Notes: generated by a model from the sequence alone, not told the origin. Positions 44,610-54,040 are shown, numbered from the stretch's first letter. The stretch is 64,000 bases of DNA from Listeria monocytogenes (GCF_041765605.1 NZ_CP168900.1:512001-576000); one strand, 5' to 3'. Translations and numbers: made by a program.

Positions 44610-46793
44610 ATGCATAAATATTTAGCGAAATCTAATCCAGAAGAAACAATTCAAGAACATACGGATAATTTATTAAAAAACTATCAAAGACTAAAAAAAC
44701 TATACCCAGCTGTGGAAATAGATTGGTATTTACTAGAATTAGTTTGTTTACTACATGATTTAGGGAAAATGAATCTATTGTTCCAAACGAAATTAGGTAA
44801 TGCTTCTGGTAAAGGTAAAGAAATTCCGCATGGTTATTTGTCTGTTGCATTTGTTCCAGATAGTAAACTTGAAGAAATGGGATACTCGGAGGATGAAATT
44901 AAAGTTGTTTATCAAGCGGTTGCGCGACATCATGAAAGGAAATATGATTTTTCTGATTCAGAGTGGAAAAATGAAATTATTAGATTAGAAGAGCAGTGGG
45001 AGGGTTTTAATTACAGTCAGCTAGGAGAAAATGCGGAATATAGTAGTGAGGTAGAAATGTTGTACTTCTACCCAGGATCCCGAATTTTCGAAGGTAACTC
45101 CGTAGCGGACACAGAAACATTCAAAAAATACGTTCTACTAAAAGGCTTACTCAATCGGATTGACTTTGCAGCGAGTGGGGGAATTGATGTAGAACTTGAG
45201 AATGACTTTTTGATAGATTCGATGGATGTGCAACTAGCTCATTTTAAAGCAGAAAATCCAGAAGCTGATTGGAATGCTTTGCAAAAATATATGATGCAGC
45301 ACCAAAATGAAAATATTGTCGTTATTGCTGAAACTGGCATGGGGAAAACGGAGGCAGGGCTGCTTTGGCTTGGGAATAATAAAGGTTTTTTCACGCTACC
45401 ATTGCGGGCAGCAATCAATGCAATTTATGAGCGAATCACAAAAAATATTGTTACGACCAATCAAGCCGAGCGAGTGGGTTTACTTCATTCGGAAACATAT
45501 AGTCAGTATTTGCTGCATGAAGGAAATGCGGAGATGGATATTGATGAATATTATACGAGGACGAGGCAAATGTCTTTACCTATAACTATTTGCACGCTCG
45601 ATCAATTGTTTGATTTTGTCTTTCGTTATGCAGGTTTTGAGCATAAATTAGCCACTTTATCTTATTCCAAAGTGATTATTGATGAAATCCAGATGTACTC
45701 ACCCGACTTACTGGCTTATTTGATTTTAGGGTTATCTTATATTGATAAATTTGGTGGGAAGTTCTGCATTATGACGGCGACTTTACCGGGAATAGTGACA
45801 GATTTACTTTTAGAAAATGGAGTGGATTTTGTCCAACCAGAAGAGAAATTTGTATCGTCGCGAATTCGCCACAGCATGGAGATGGTTCATACAGAGATTG
45901 AAAGCGAATTTATTAAACCATTTTTTAACAATAATCGAATTTTAGTTATTTGTAACACTATTAGTAAAGCGAAAAAAATCTATTCGGAGTTAAAAGATCA
46001 TTTTCAAGGTGAAGAAATTCATCTCATTCACAGCCAATTTATTAAAAGAGACCGTTCAGCTAAAGAAAAAGCAATTTTTAAAGATGGGCAAAAAGACAGT
46101 ACGAAAAAATGTATTTGGGTGGCAACGCAAGTCGTGGAGGCTTCTTTGGATATTGATTTTGATTTACTGTTCACGGAGTTGTCGGATGTGAATGGGCTGT
46201 TTCAGCGGATGGGCAGATGCTATCGAAACCGGGCACTGGATGTGGATACGAATGTCTATGTTTTTGATGGTGGGGCAAAAGTTTGTTCAGGTGTAGGAAT
46301 TTTTATTGATAAGTTAATATTTGAAAATTCTAAGGCGATTTTGAATGAACACGCTGGAGTTTTGACAGAAGAGAAGAAAATGGAGCTGGTGGAGCAAGTT
46401 TATTCAGCAGAGGCTTTACGTGGGAGTGAGTTTTATAACGATTTGATAGGAACGATAAACTACGTGAAAGCTTTTGATAGTTATGAATTGGATAAAGCGG
46501 AAGTTCGTATGAGATTTAGAAACATTAATTCGGTTTCTGTTATTCCAGAAGAAGTTTGGCAAGATAATGTGGAAGAAATCAATTCTTATTTTGTTACTCT
46601 TCGTAAAACCTCTAAGGAAATATCAACAAAAGAGAAAATGATTGCAAGAACCAATTTAGCTGAATTTATGGTGAGTGTTCCTGACTATCTTTACAAAAAA
46701 GGTGAGAGCGTTGTACGTGAAATAAACCGTTATGAGAGTGTTATTGAGTTTAAATGTGGTTATTCGAGTGATGTAGGGGTTTTTATGAGGTGA
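44610..46793 (+). CDS. cas3: Cas3 helicase-nuclease (type I-B)
   Basis: 727 residues from ATG 44610, after aaaggg; an in-frame 28-codon extension lacks a ribosome-binding site. HD nuclease: His17, LLHDLGK (His49-Asp50) and VARHHERKYDF (about 108). Superfamily-2 helicase: Walker A ETGMGKTEAG near residue 240 and DEIQ near residue 362 in place of DEAD; QRMGRCYRN near residue 535 is motif VI. It is recruited by Cascade to degrade target DNA. The end (CGYSSDVGVFMR) lies at the junction with the cas1 remnant, so a few C-terminal residues may be missing. Confidence 0.92.
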   Translation: MHKYLAKSNPEETIQEHTDNLLKNYQRLKKLYPAVEIDWYLLELVCLLHDLGKMNLLFQTKLGNASGKGKEIPHGYLSVAFVPDSKLEEMGYSEDEIKVVYQAVARHHERKYDFSDSEWKNEIIRLEEQWEGFNYSQLGENAEYSSEVEMLYFYPGSRIFEGNSVADTETFKKYVLLKGLLNRIDFAASGGIDVELENDFLIDSMDVQLAHFKAENPEADWNALQKYMMQHQNENIVVIAETGMGKTEAGLLWLGNNKGFFTLPLRAAINAIYERITKNIVTTNQAERVGLLHSETYSQYLLHEGNAEMDIDEYYTRTRQMSLPITICTLDQLFDFVFRYAGFEHKLATLSYSKVIIDEIQMYSPDLLAYLILGLSYIDKFGGKFCIMTATLPGIVTDLLLENGVDFVQPEEKFVSSRIRHSMEMVHTEIESEFIKPFFNNNRILVICNTISKAKKIYSELKDHFQGEEIHLIHSQFIKRDRSAKEKAIFKDGQKDSTKKCIWVATQVVEASLDIDFDLLFTELSDVNGLFQRMGRCYRNRALDVDTNVYVFDGGAKVCSGVGIFIDKLIFENSKAILNEHAGVLTEEKKMELVEQVYSAEALRGSEFYNDLIGTINYVKAFDSYELDKAEVRMRFRNINSVSVIPEEVWQDNVEEINSYFVTLRKTSKEISTKEKMIARTNLAEFMVSVPDYLYKKGESVVREINRYESVIEFKCGYSSDVGVFMR

Positions 46794-47091
46794 GCTCTCT
46801 ATAACAGAGATTTTCAAACCACTAATTGCTGATCGGATTATTTTTAGTTTGTTAAACAAAAATATTATTACCGAAGATGACTTTGAAAAAGAGGCTAACT
46901 TTTGCTATATGAAAAAAGCAGCTCGACAAAAGGTATTACAAGCGTATGATTTACGGATGAAGGAAACAATTAAACACCGGGATTTAGGAAGAAATGTATC
47001 TTATCGGCATTTAATTCGCTTAGAATGTTATAAATTAGTAAAGCATTTGATGAATGATAAAGAATACGAAGCATTTAAAATTTGGTGGTGA
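46789..47091 (+). pseudogene. cas1: cas1 C-terminal remnant (cas4 absent)
   Basis: About 100 codons are open from 46789, right after the end of cas3. ITEIFKPLIADRIIFSLL ... HRDLGRNVSYRHLIRLECYKL match the last third of type I-B Cas1. The preceding two thirds, including the metal-binding Glu and His, are missing, and the position of the catalytic Asp (usually LDLxE) reads LSITE. No cas4 lies between cas3 and this remnant. A possible TTG start at 46849 would give only 80 residues. Without Cas1 catalytic residues, integration of new spacers should not be possible in cis. Confidence 0.88.
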
Positions 47092-47095
47092 AGAT

Positions 47096-47374
47096 ATGTA
47101 TGTAATTTTAATTTATGATATTTCAATCGAAAATGGTGGAGCAAAAGTCTGGAGAAATGTATTTAAGATTTGTAAAAAGTACTTAACTCATGTTCAAAAA
47201 TCAGTTTTTGAAGGTGAAATAACTCCAGCACTTTTAGTTAAGTTAAGGATGGAGTTAGATAAGTATATTCGAGATGATCAAGATTCAGTAATTGTTTTTT
47301 CTAGTAGACAACAAAGATGGCTAGAAAAAGAATTTTGGGGATTAACGGATGAAAAGACTTCTAATTTCTTTTGA
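47096..47374 (+). CDS. cas2: Cas2
   Basis: 92 residues, intact: MYVILIYDISIENGGAKVWRNVFKICKKYLTHVQKSVFEGE (first part, quoted by core). The N-terminal beta-strand with YD and the LTHVQKSVFEG strand are the Cas2 ferredoxin fold. It partners Cas1 in integration, but Cas1 is decayed here. It ends 10 bases before the leader's first inverted repeat. Confidence 0.92.
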   Translation: MYVILIYDISIENGGAKVWRNVFKICKKYLTHVQKSVFEGEITPALLVKLRMELDKYIRDDQDSVIVFSSRQQRWLEKEFWGLTDEKTSNFF

Positions 47375-47571
47375 TGTTCTCGGTCTGTCGACCTCTAATA
47401 GCGTAAAATATAGTGGGGTTCGACAGATTTAGGGAAATCATTGGGGTAGAATGTCTTTAAAGGTTTTTAGCAAAAATCCGAAGGGATAAGTTATGATTTT
47501 CACCCGATTTTTAAGAGGTCGACAAATATAGTACCCTGAGTTATGATGGGAGTAGGCAGAAAATAGAGCGG
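47375..47571 (+). promoter_or_regulatory. Leader of the main CRISPR array
   Basis: 197 bases related to the rliB leader. The 44-base block 47384-47427 has the same inverted ends (TCTGTCG, CGACAGA). The promoter is TCGACA 47519-47524, 17-base spacer, TATGAT 47542-47547, followed by GGGAGTA and AGCGG before the first repeat. The leader is thus on the left and the array is read rightward. Confidence 0.85.
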
Positions 47572-49346
47572 GTTTTAACTACTTATTATGAAATGTAAAT
47601 TTTTTTTGGCTTTTTCTTTAGACACTTTTAACTTGTTTTAACTACTTATTATGAAATGTAAATTTGTTTGGAAAACGTGCGCGCCAGCCTTCTTTTTTGT
47701 TTTAACTACTTATTATGAAATGTAAATTGTATTCTTATAATGAGCTTTGCAAAATGGTTCCCCGTTTTAACTACTTATTATGAAATGTAAATTCACCAAT
47801 TCATGTCCTACTAGCTTCGGACGTTTCATGTTTTAACTACTTATTATGAAATGTAAATACGGTTGAATAAAACGAATAATAAACTGCATGTATGTTTTAA
47901 CTACTTATTATGAAATGTAAATAAGCTAGTCGCGAACAATTAAGCGCGTTAGCCCCGTTTTAACTACTTATTATGAAATGTAAATCAACGCTTTTTATTG
48001 ATATGATACTATATGACATTAGTTTTAACTACTTATTATGAAATGTAAATTGCTTCTTGCTGTTCTTTCTCTTTTTTAAGATTTCATGTTTTAACTACTT
48101 ATTATGAAATGTAAATGTCTTTTAGCCTGCTTTTGGTTAAAGTGGGGTTGTCGTTTTAACTACTTATTATGAAATGTAAATTACTTAGCACCTACAAGAC
48201 TAGCATCACCCTGCGCAGTTTTAACTACTTATTATGAAATGTAAATATCTACAGAACTCTCCGACTCTTGCACTTCCGTGATAGTTTTAACTACTTATTA
48301 TGAAATGTAAATATTGGACCGGAAACTGCAGGCGACTTACTTAATTATCGTTTTAACTACTTATTATGAAATGTAAATACAGTCAAATGATGATGACCAA
48401 CTTCCTCTGCCAAAGGTTTTAACTACTTATTATGAAATGTAAATTACATTAGTGTATCGAAATCCGTATCGAAAATTTCTACGTTTTAACTACTTATTAT
48501 GAAATGTAAATAAAATTGATCATCAGGTAAACTAGCAACATCAAGTTGTTTTAACTACTTATTATGAAATGTAAATGGAAACGCCGTCTTCCGTCGTTCT
48601 AAATTTAAAACTGTTTTAACTACTTATTATGAAATGTAAATTATAAATTAAGGATAAGGAGTGTTTTTGGATGGCGTTTTAACTACTTATTATGAAATGT
48701 AAATCTTTCTGGAGCAACTTTTAAAGTGAAAGACAGTGAGTTTTAACTACTTATTATGAAATGTAAATTATCTTTATCTGTAGCTAGTTTGAAATCATCT
48801 TCATGTTTTAACTACTTATTATGAAATGTAAATGAAAGTAAAGAAATCAAGCCTAAATTTGTTTTCCGGTGTTTTAACTACTTATTATGAAATGTAAATG
48901 GTTTTAACTTCTAGGTTATTTTGTGCATTTTTTGGGTTTTAACTACTTATTATGAAATGTAAATTATTCTTTTAAAGTTGGCGGTAGTATGGTAACTAGT
49001 TTTAACTACTTATTATGAAATGTAAATATGTCTGCGTGCCCCAGTCTCTCTTGGATTACTTTGGTTTTAACTACTTATTATGAAATGTAAATTTTTCAAT
49101 GTGCGAGTATGCTCCTCTGGAAATTCCTGTTTTAACTACTTATTATGAAATGTAAATATCTTGAACCGCTCCCCATGCTTTTTTAGCGCCATCAGTTTTA
49201 ACTACTTATTATGAAATGTAAATTAACAATGAAAAACGGATTTACAAAATTAGCGTCCGTTTTAACTACTTATTATGAAATGTAAATACTAACAAAGCAC
49301 CTGTAAAAGCTAATGCAATCGGAGTTTTAACTACTTATTATGAAAT
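47572..49346 (+). CRISPR. Type I-B CRISPR array, 28 repeats and 27 spacers
   Basis: 27 full 29-base repeats (GTTTTAACTACTTATTATG followed by AAATGTAAAT) start at 47572, 47635, 47699, 47764, 47830, 47894, 47957, 48022, 48088, 48153, 48218, 48284, 48350, 48416, 48483, 48548, 48613, 48676, 48740, 48805, 48871, 48936, 48999, 49064, 49129, 49195 and 49259. A last copy at 49324-49346 keeps 23 bases and then diverges, marking the trailer end. Spacers are 34-38 bases and all different. Several translate into phage-like peptides, e.g. spacer 25 (reverse) DGAKKAWGAVQD. The leader promoter is at the left. Confidence 0.97.
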
Positions 49347-49381
49347 CATAAACTTCCTCTTATAATTTAAACCCCAAAAAT

Positions 49382-49413
49382 AAAAAAGGCCAGGACCTAA
49401 ATCCAAGCCTTTT
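49382..49413 (-). terminator. Terminator after the DUF1304 gene
   Basis: On the minus strand, AAAAGGC pairs with GCCTTTTT across an 18-base loop, downstream of the DUF1304 stop. Confidence 0.5.
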
Positions 49414-49424
49414 CCTACACTCCT

Positions 49425-49793
49425 CTAAACCAACAAAACCGCAACCAACGCCAAAACCGCCGGCAAGCCCTGTTTCACCAAAATTCCCTTAGAAGAAGTC
49501 GCTCCGCCAAACAGCGCCGCCACAACCACACAACTCAAAAAGAAAATCTGCACAGTTTCCGCAAACTCTGCCCCCGCGAAAAATAATCCCCACACAAGCC
49601 CTGCCGCAAGAAAGCCATTATAAAGCCCTTGATTCGCAAATAGCGTCTGTACTTTCTTATTCGCAAGGAGTTCTTTCTCCACACCAAATGTCTTGGCTGC
49701 GAGTTTGGTATTGGCGAAAAACATTTCTAAAATCATTATATAAATATGCTCGATCATTACGATGAAGGTTAAAATAAATGCTAAAATGGCCAT
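49425..49793 (-). CDS. DUF1304 membrane protein
   Basis: 122 residues with four transmembrane segments. The DUF1304 signatures are HIYIMILEMFF near the start and LFANQGLYNGFLAAGL in the middle. Function unknown. It marks the right flank of the inserted CRISPR-Cas block, as lmo0518 does in strains without it. Confidence 0.9.
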   Translation of the reverse strand: MAILAFILTFIVMIEHIYIMILEMFFANTKLAAKTFGVEKELLANKKVQTLFANQGLYNGFLAAGLVWGLFFAGAEFAETVQIFFLSCVVVAALFGGATSSKGILVKQGLPAVLALVAVLLV

Positions 49794-49865
49794 AAAAAAT
49801 CCCTCTTTTCTACTTCGAAGTATAGCATAGCTTGTAAATTTTTCGTAAAAATAGAGCTTGAAACG

Positions 49866-49922
49866 TTGACTTATTGGCGAAATCTCCGTAATATCAAACG
49901 TAGACTACTTAATTTTTAGTCT
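49866..49922 (+). promoter_or_regulatory. Promoter and palindromic operator of the MFS exporter
   Basis: TTGACT (49866-49871) and TAATAT (49889-49894) are 17 bases apart. AGACTA and TAGTCT, separated by 9 bases (49902-49922), lie at the predicted start site. A repressor bound here would block transcription. No TetR or MarR gene is next to it; the regulator is probably distant or is the downstream ROK protein. Confidence 0.6.
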
Positions 49923-49939
49923 GAAAAGGGGGAAACTAT

Positions 49940-51355
49940 ATGCAACAAGAAGCAACAGGTGGGCAGAAAATTCGGCCGATACCGATTATTGCCTCATTTT
50001 TGATGGCGGGGTTCATTGGGCTATTCAGTGAAACTGCTCTTAACATGGCGCTTAGTGATTTGATTCAGGTGTTTGATATTAGTTCAGCGACAGTGCAGTG
50101 GCTTACGACAGGTTATTTGCTAACGCTTGGAATATTAGTACCGATTTCGGGATTACTTTTACAATGGTTTACAACACGAGGATTATTTTTTACAGCAGTG
50201 AGTTTTTCGATTGCTGGTACGCTCATTGCGGCGCTTTCGCCAACGTTTGCAATGTTAATGATTGGGCGTGTAGTGCAAGCAGTAGGTACGGCGCTATTAC
50301 TACCGTTAATGTTTAACACGATTTTACTGATTTTCCCAGAGCATAAACGTGGCTCAGCAATGGGGATGATCGGGCTGGTAATTATGTTTGCACCAGCAGT
50401 TGGTCCGACGATTTCAGGACTTATTTTAGAAAACTTAACTTGGAACTGGATTTTCTGGATTTCCTTGCCATTCCTTATTATTGCGTTATTATTCGGAATG
50501 AAATTTATGCAAAATGTTTCGGTTGTTACGAAGCCGAAAATTGATATTTTATCGATTATTCTTTCGACGCTAGGTTTTGGTGGAGTCGTATTTGCCTTTA
50601 GTAGTGCGGGAGAAAATGGTTGGGGAAGCGCAACGGTATTAGTTTCAATTATCGTTGGCGGACTTGCGCTTGGACTCTTTGTTTGGCGCCAACTAACAAT
50701 GGAAAAACCTTTGATGGACTTGAAAGTATTTAAATACCCAATGTTCACATTAGGACTTATTTTAGTATTTATCAGCTTTATGATGATTCTTTCAACGATG
50801 ATTTTACTACCGCTTTACTTGCAAAATAGTTTAGCGCTCGCAGCATTTTCAGCGGGATTAGTATTACTTCCGGGTGGGGTGCTGAATGGTTTAATGTCAC
50901 CATTTACTGGGCGTTTGTTCGATGCATACGGTCCACGCGCACTTGTTATCCCAGGGTTTATCGTAGCAGTTGTGGCACTATTTTTCTTAACGAGAATAGA
51001 AGTTGGAACATCTGCATTAACCATCATCGTACTTCATTCGGTGTTAATGATTGGGATTTCGATGGTCATGATGCCGGCACAAACAAACGGATTAAACCAA
51101 TTGCCGCCAAAATTATATCCTGACGGCACGGCGATTATGAACACATTGCAACAAGTTTCCGGCGCGATTGGAACGGCTGTTGCGATTACGATCATGTCAG
51201 CTGGACAAAAAGCTTATATGGAAACGGCGCAAGGAGTAGGACCGGAGCAAATGGTTGCTTCACTGACAGCTGGAATTCAAAATGCCTTTGTCTTTGGACT
51301 GATTATGGCTTGTATTGGTCTTCTGTGCTCGTTATTTATTCGTAAAGCTAAATAA
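49940..51355 (+). CDS. MFS multidrug exporter, DHA2 (EmrB/QacA) family
   Basis: 471 residues with 14 transmembrane segments. The family signature ETALNMALSDLIQVFDISSATVQWLTTGYLL (core, about residues 25-55) is motif D1 and LGILVPISGLL follows; motif A-like GRVVQAVGTALLLPL near residue 110. The length fits DHA2 exporters. Drug or toxic compound efflux by proton antiport. Confidence 0.88.
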   Translation: MQQEATGGQKIRPIPIIASFLMAGFIGLFSETALNMALSDLIQVFDISSATVQWLTTGYLLTLGILVPISGLLLQWFTTRGLFFTAVSFSIAGTLIAALSPTFAMLMIGRVVQAVGTALLLPLMFNTILLIFPEHKRGSAMGMIGLVIMFAPAVGPTISGLILENLTWNWIFWISLPFLIIALLFGMKFMQNVSVVTKPKIDILSIILSTLGFGGVVFAFSSAGENGWGSATVLVSIIVGGLALGLFVWRQLTMEKPLMDLKVFKYPMFTLGLILVFISFMMILSTMILLPLYLQNSLALAAFSAGLVLLPGGVLNGLMSPFTGRLFDAYGPRALVIPGFIVAVVALFFLTRIEVGTSALTIIVLHSVLMIGISMVMMPAQTNGLNQLPPKLYPDGTAIMNTLQQVSGAIGTAVAITIMSAGQKAYMETAQGVGPEQMVASLTAGIQNAFVFGLIMACIGLLCSLFIRKAK

Positions 51356-51365
51356 TAAAGTGAAG

Positions 51366-51396
51366 AGAACTTCTCGTAATGAGAGGTTCTTTTTTT
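51366..51396 (+). terminator. Terminator after the MFS gene
   Basis: AGAACTTCTC pairs over ten positions with GAGAGGTTCT (one wobble) around GTAAT and is followed by six T. Confidence 0.85.
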
Positions 51397-51399
51397 GTT

Positions 51400-51465
51400 T
51401 TGACAAATGGGTTCTGAGTGGTTAAAATGATAGTGAATATAGTTTATAAAGTTTGTTTATTAACT
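51400..51465 (+). promoter_or_regulatory. Promoter and ROK-type operator upstream of the ROK regulator
   Basis: TTGACA (51400-51405) and TAAAAT (51423-51428) are 17 bases apart. AGTTTATAAA and GTTTATTAACT (51441-51465) form an imperfect inverted repeat with 9 of 11 bases symmetric. This resembles XylR/ROK operators, so autoregulation is likely. Confidence 0.65.
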
Positions 51466-51486
51466 TTACGAATGGAGCGGTTGATG

Positions 51487-52491
51487 ATGGCAATTCCTCG
51501 TGATTTAAAAGAATTGAATAAGAAAAATATCAAGTCGATTTTACGGCAACAAGGTGCGATGACGAAAGCGGAAATCGCCGAAGTGACTGGTCTTAGTGTA
51601 GTTACAGTGAATAAGCTGATTCGTGATTTAGTGGAAAATGAAGAGATTTTAGAACAAGATAATTCGGTTGCGACTGGCGGAAGAAGAGCTGTTTCGTATG
51701 AAATTAATCCTAATTTTCAGCAGGTGTTGGTTATTAGTTTGCAAGAAAAGTGGAAGAAAATTACTTATTCTTTTTCGGTCTATAATTTGCTTGGTGAGCC
51801 GGAGTTTGTGGAGGATATGTCTGGGGAGGATTTGGATATTACTGCGCTGAAACGGAATACGAAAGATCTTGTTTGCGCTTTTCCGAAGATTTCTTGTGTT
51901 GTAATCGGGGTGCCGGGAATTGAAATAGGCGGTAAGCTACGTGCGATGGACTTTCCGCTACTTTTAAATGTGCAATTGCGGGAGACTTTGGAGGCGGAAG
52001 TGAATTTGCCGGTGTTGGTTGAGACGGATACGAATGCGGCGATTTTAGGGTATAAAAATCGGCCGGTTAAAGAGGAGAATATCGTTGGACTTTATTATCC
52101 GGAGCGTTTTCCACCTGGTGCGGGGCTTTTGATGAACGGAGAGATTTTGAAAGGTCAAAATGGGCTGGCAGGGGAGATTAAGCATATGCCGCTTCAAGTG
52201 GACTGGGATAACTTTGATTTTTCGGTCGATGAAATTAAAGCGCACATTCGTAAAATGGTGCTGCTCACGATGAGTTTTTATGATCCGGAAACGATTGTGC
52301 TCTATACGAATTTTTATTTTGGGCAGAAGGACTTCACCGAGGAACTGACGGAAGAGTTAAAGCAAGTTTATCCATATGCGGTTTTGCCGGAGATTGTGTT
52401 GTCGCGTAAGTTTACGACGGATTATCGGATTGGGCTTTTGGCGTTTGGGATTGATTATTTGGAGAATAATATGACGGATTGGCGGATATAA
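51487..52491 (+). CDS. ROK-family transcriptional regulator
   Basis: 334 residues from ATG 51487 (ATG 51484 also possible), after ggag; an upstream frame has no ribosome-binding site. Winged helix-turn-helix with AEIAEVTGLSVVTVNKLIRDLVE, then a ROK sugar-kinase-like domain: VVIGVPGIE (about residue 138), ETDTNAAILGY (about 178) and GQNGLAGEIKHM (about 221). Of the sugar-binding ROK repressors. It precedes a GH4 gene, so it may sense a beta-glucoside or its phosphate. Confidence 0.87.
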   Translation: MAIPRDLKELNKKNIKSILRQQGAMTKAEIAEVTGLSVVTVNKLIRDLVENEEILEQDNSVATGGRRAVSYEINPNFQQVLVISLQEKWKKITYSFSVYNLLGEPEFVEDMSGEDLDITALKRNTKDLVCAFPKISCVVIGVPGIEIGGKLRAMDFPLLLNVQLRETLEAEVNLPVLVETDTNAAILGYKNRPVKEENIVGLYYPERFPPGAGLLMNGEILKGQNGLAGEIKHMPLQVDWDNFDFSVDEIKAHIRKMVLLTMSFYDPETIVLYTNFYFGQKDFTEELTEELKQVYPYAVLPEIVLSRKFTTDYRIGLLAFGIDYLENNMTDWRI

Positions 52492-52520
52492 AAAAAGAGC
52501 CCTTTGACAGGCTCTTTTTT
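52491..52520. terminator. Bidirectional terminator between ROK and GH4 genes
   Basis: AAAAAAGAGCC pairs with GGCTCTTTTTT, with 7 bases between. It serves both convergent genes. Confidence 0.88.
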
Positions 52521-52522
52521 AC

Positions 52523-53839
52523 TTATTTAAAGAAATTCGGTAAATACTCTTTATGCGCTTCTAAAAGTTCGTCCAGCATTTCGCGGGCTACAGATTCGCT
52601 TGGAGTTAGTGGGTTGATTGTCATTGCAAGGAGTGCTTTGTCGTAATCACCAGTAACTGCTGCTTCGGCTGTTAGGCGCTCGAAAGTTTTGATTTCTTGG
52701 ATGATGCCGTTGATAGCGATTGGAAGGCGTCCGCTTGCTAGTGGAATTGGGCCTTGGCGAGTGATGACACAGTTTGTTTCTACTGCGGAATCAGGGTCGA
52801 TATCAAGGATGGCACCATTGTTACGAGTATTAACGATTTGAATGTCGCGTTTGTCGTTGTAGATAGAGTTAATTAGGTTACATGCTGCTTCACTGTAGTA
52901 AGCGCCGCCGCGTTGTTCTAATTGTTTTGGTTTTTCAGCAAGTTCTTCTTGTTTGTAAAGCTCAAAAAGTTCAGCTTCTACTTTTTTAACAACTTCTGCA
53001 CGAGTACCATGTTCTGCGTATGCGCGAGCTTGGTCTTCCAGTTGTTGTTTTGTTTGCCAGTAGTAGCGCAAGTAGTCGATTGGAATCATGTTTAGTGTAC
53101 GTAAGAACGTTTTGTCCCAACCAGTTGCGTTGATGTTCTTAAGGCTTGAGCCAGCTTCATCTTCTGTCATTTTGAAAACAACATCTTTTGTTACGTCTTT
53201 GCCATTATGATAAACAGTTTTCGCGAATACCATGTGATTTAGACCAACGAATTCTACATAAATTTCAGAAACGTCTACGCCAAGAGTTTCTGCGATATTG
53301 CGTTCGATGCCGATAGGGCCGTTACATAAGCCGACAACTTTCTTTTGGTTACTGTAACGAAGAACTGCTTCTGTTACCATTCCTGCAGGGTTAGCAAAGT
53401 TGATTAACCAAGCATCTGGGCAAAGGCGTTCCATGTCTTTACAAATATCTAAAATAACTGGGATTGTGCGAAGTCCTTTGAACATGCCGCCTGGTCCGTT
53501 TGTTTCTTGACCAACAACGCCATATGAATTCGGAATGCGCTCATCTTTCACACGTGCATCTAGTAAACCTACACGTAATTGTGTTGTTACGAAATCTGCC
53601 CCTTTTAAAGCTTCTTCACGGTCTAGTGTTAAATGTACTTCCATGTCAACGCCAGCTTTTTCTACCATACGTTTTGCTAAATTACCAACGATTTCTAATT
53701 TTTCACGGCCAGCTTCTACGTCGACTAACCATAGTTCACGAACTGGTAATTCGTCTTGACGTTTAATAAATCCTTCGATTAGTTCAGGTGTATAACTTGA
53801 TCCGCCACCAATAGTTGCGATTTTAATACCTTTAGTCAT
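52523..53839 (-). CDS. 6-phospho-beta-glucosidase, GH4 family
   Basis: 438 residues. GH4 enzymes use NAD and a metal to cleave 6-phospho-glycosides. NAD motif IATIGGGSSYTPEL at the start; metal ligands Cys in GLCNGPIG (about residue 172) and His in FVGLNHMVF (about 202); NFANPAGMVTEAV near 147. Convergent with the ROK gene. No PTS permease adjoins, so the substrate is imported elsewhere. A cellobiose- or arbutin-type phosphate is likely. Confidence 0.92.
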   Translation of the reverse strand: MTKGIKIATIGGGSSYTPELIEGFIKRQDELPVRELWLVDVEAGREKLEIVGNLAKRMVEKAGVDMEVHLTLDREEALKGADFVTTQLRVGLLDARVKDERIPNSYGVVGQETNGPGGMFKGLRTIPVILDICKDMERLCPDAWLINFANPAGMVTEAVLRYSNQKKVVGLCNGPIGIERNIAETLGVDVSEIYVEFVGLNHMVFAKTVYHNGKDVTKDVVFKMTEDEAGSSLKNINATGWDKTFLRTLNMIPIDYLRYYWQTKQQLEDQARAYAEHGTRAEVVKKVEAELFELYKQEELAEKPKQLEQRGGAYYSEAACNLINSIYNDKRDIQIVNTRNNGAILDIDPDSAVETNCVITRQGPIPLASGRLPIAINGIIQEIKTFERLTAEAAVTGDYDKALLAMTINPLTPSESVAREMLDELLEAHKEYLPNFFK

Positions 53840-53990
53840 TATTTATACCTCCAAGGATATTTTTTTGAAAAGGCTTACTTATTTGGTATCACCTTTTCTT
53901 CTCACAGTTATAGTATAGGAATTTTATGAAAAAATAGCTAGTATTTGACGAGCTTTAGGTAAGGATTTTCTAAGTAGGAACTTGTCACAT

Positions 53991-54019
53991 TTGAGTAACG
54001 AGGTGTTACATGGTAAAAT
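53991..54019 (+). promoter_or_regulatory. SigA-type promoter of the RpiR gene
   Basis: TTGAGT (53991-53996) and TAAAAT (54014-54019) are 17 bases apart, 21 bases before the start codon. Confidence 0.65.
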
Positions 54020-54040
54020 AAAGCGAAAAGAGGTGCGGAA

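Noticed and set aside
46849-47091. Short intact gene starting at TTG 46849
   Set aside because: Homology to Cas1 begins upstream of this TTG, so it is a remnant and not a new small gene.
50113-50748. Minus-strand frame of 211 codons inside the MFS gene
   Set aside because: Antisense shadow of a well-supported membrane protein; no ribosome-binding site or domain.
53500-53766. Plus-strand frames inside the GH4 gene
   Set aside because: Antisense to a gene with intact catalytic motifs; composition not protein-like.
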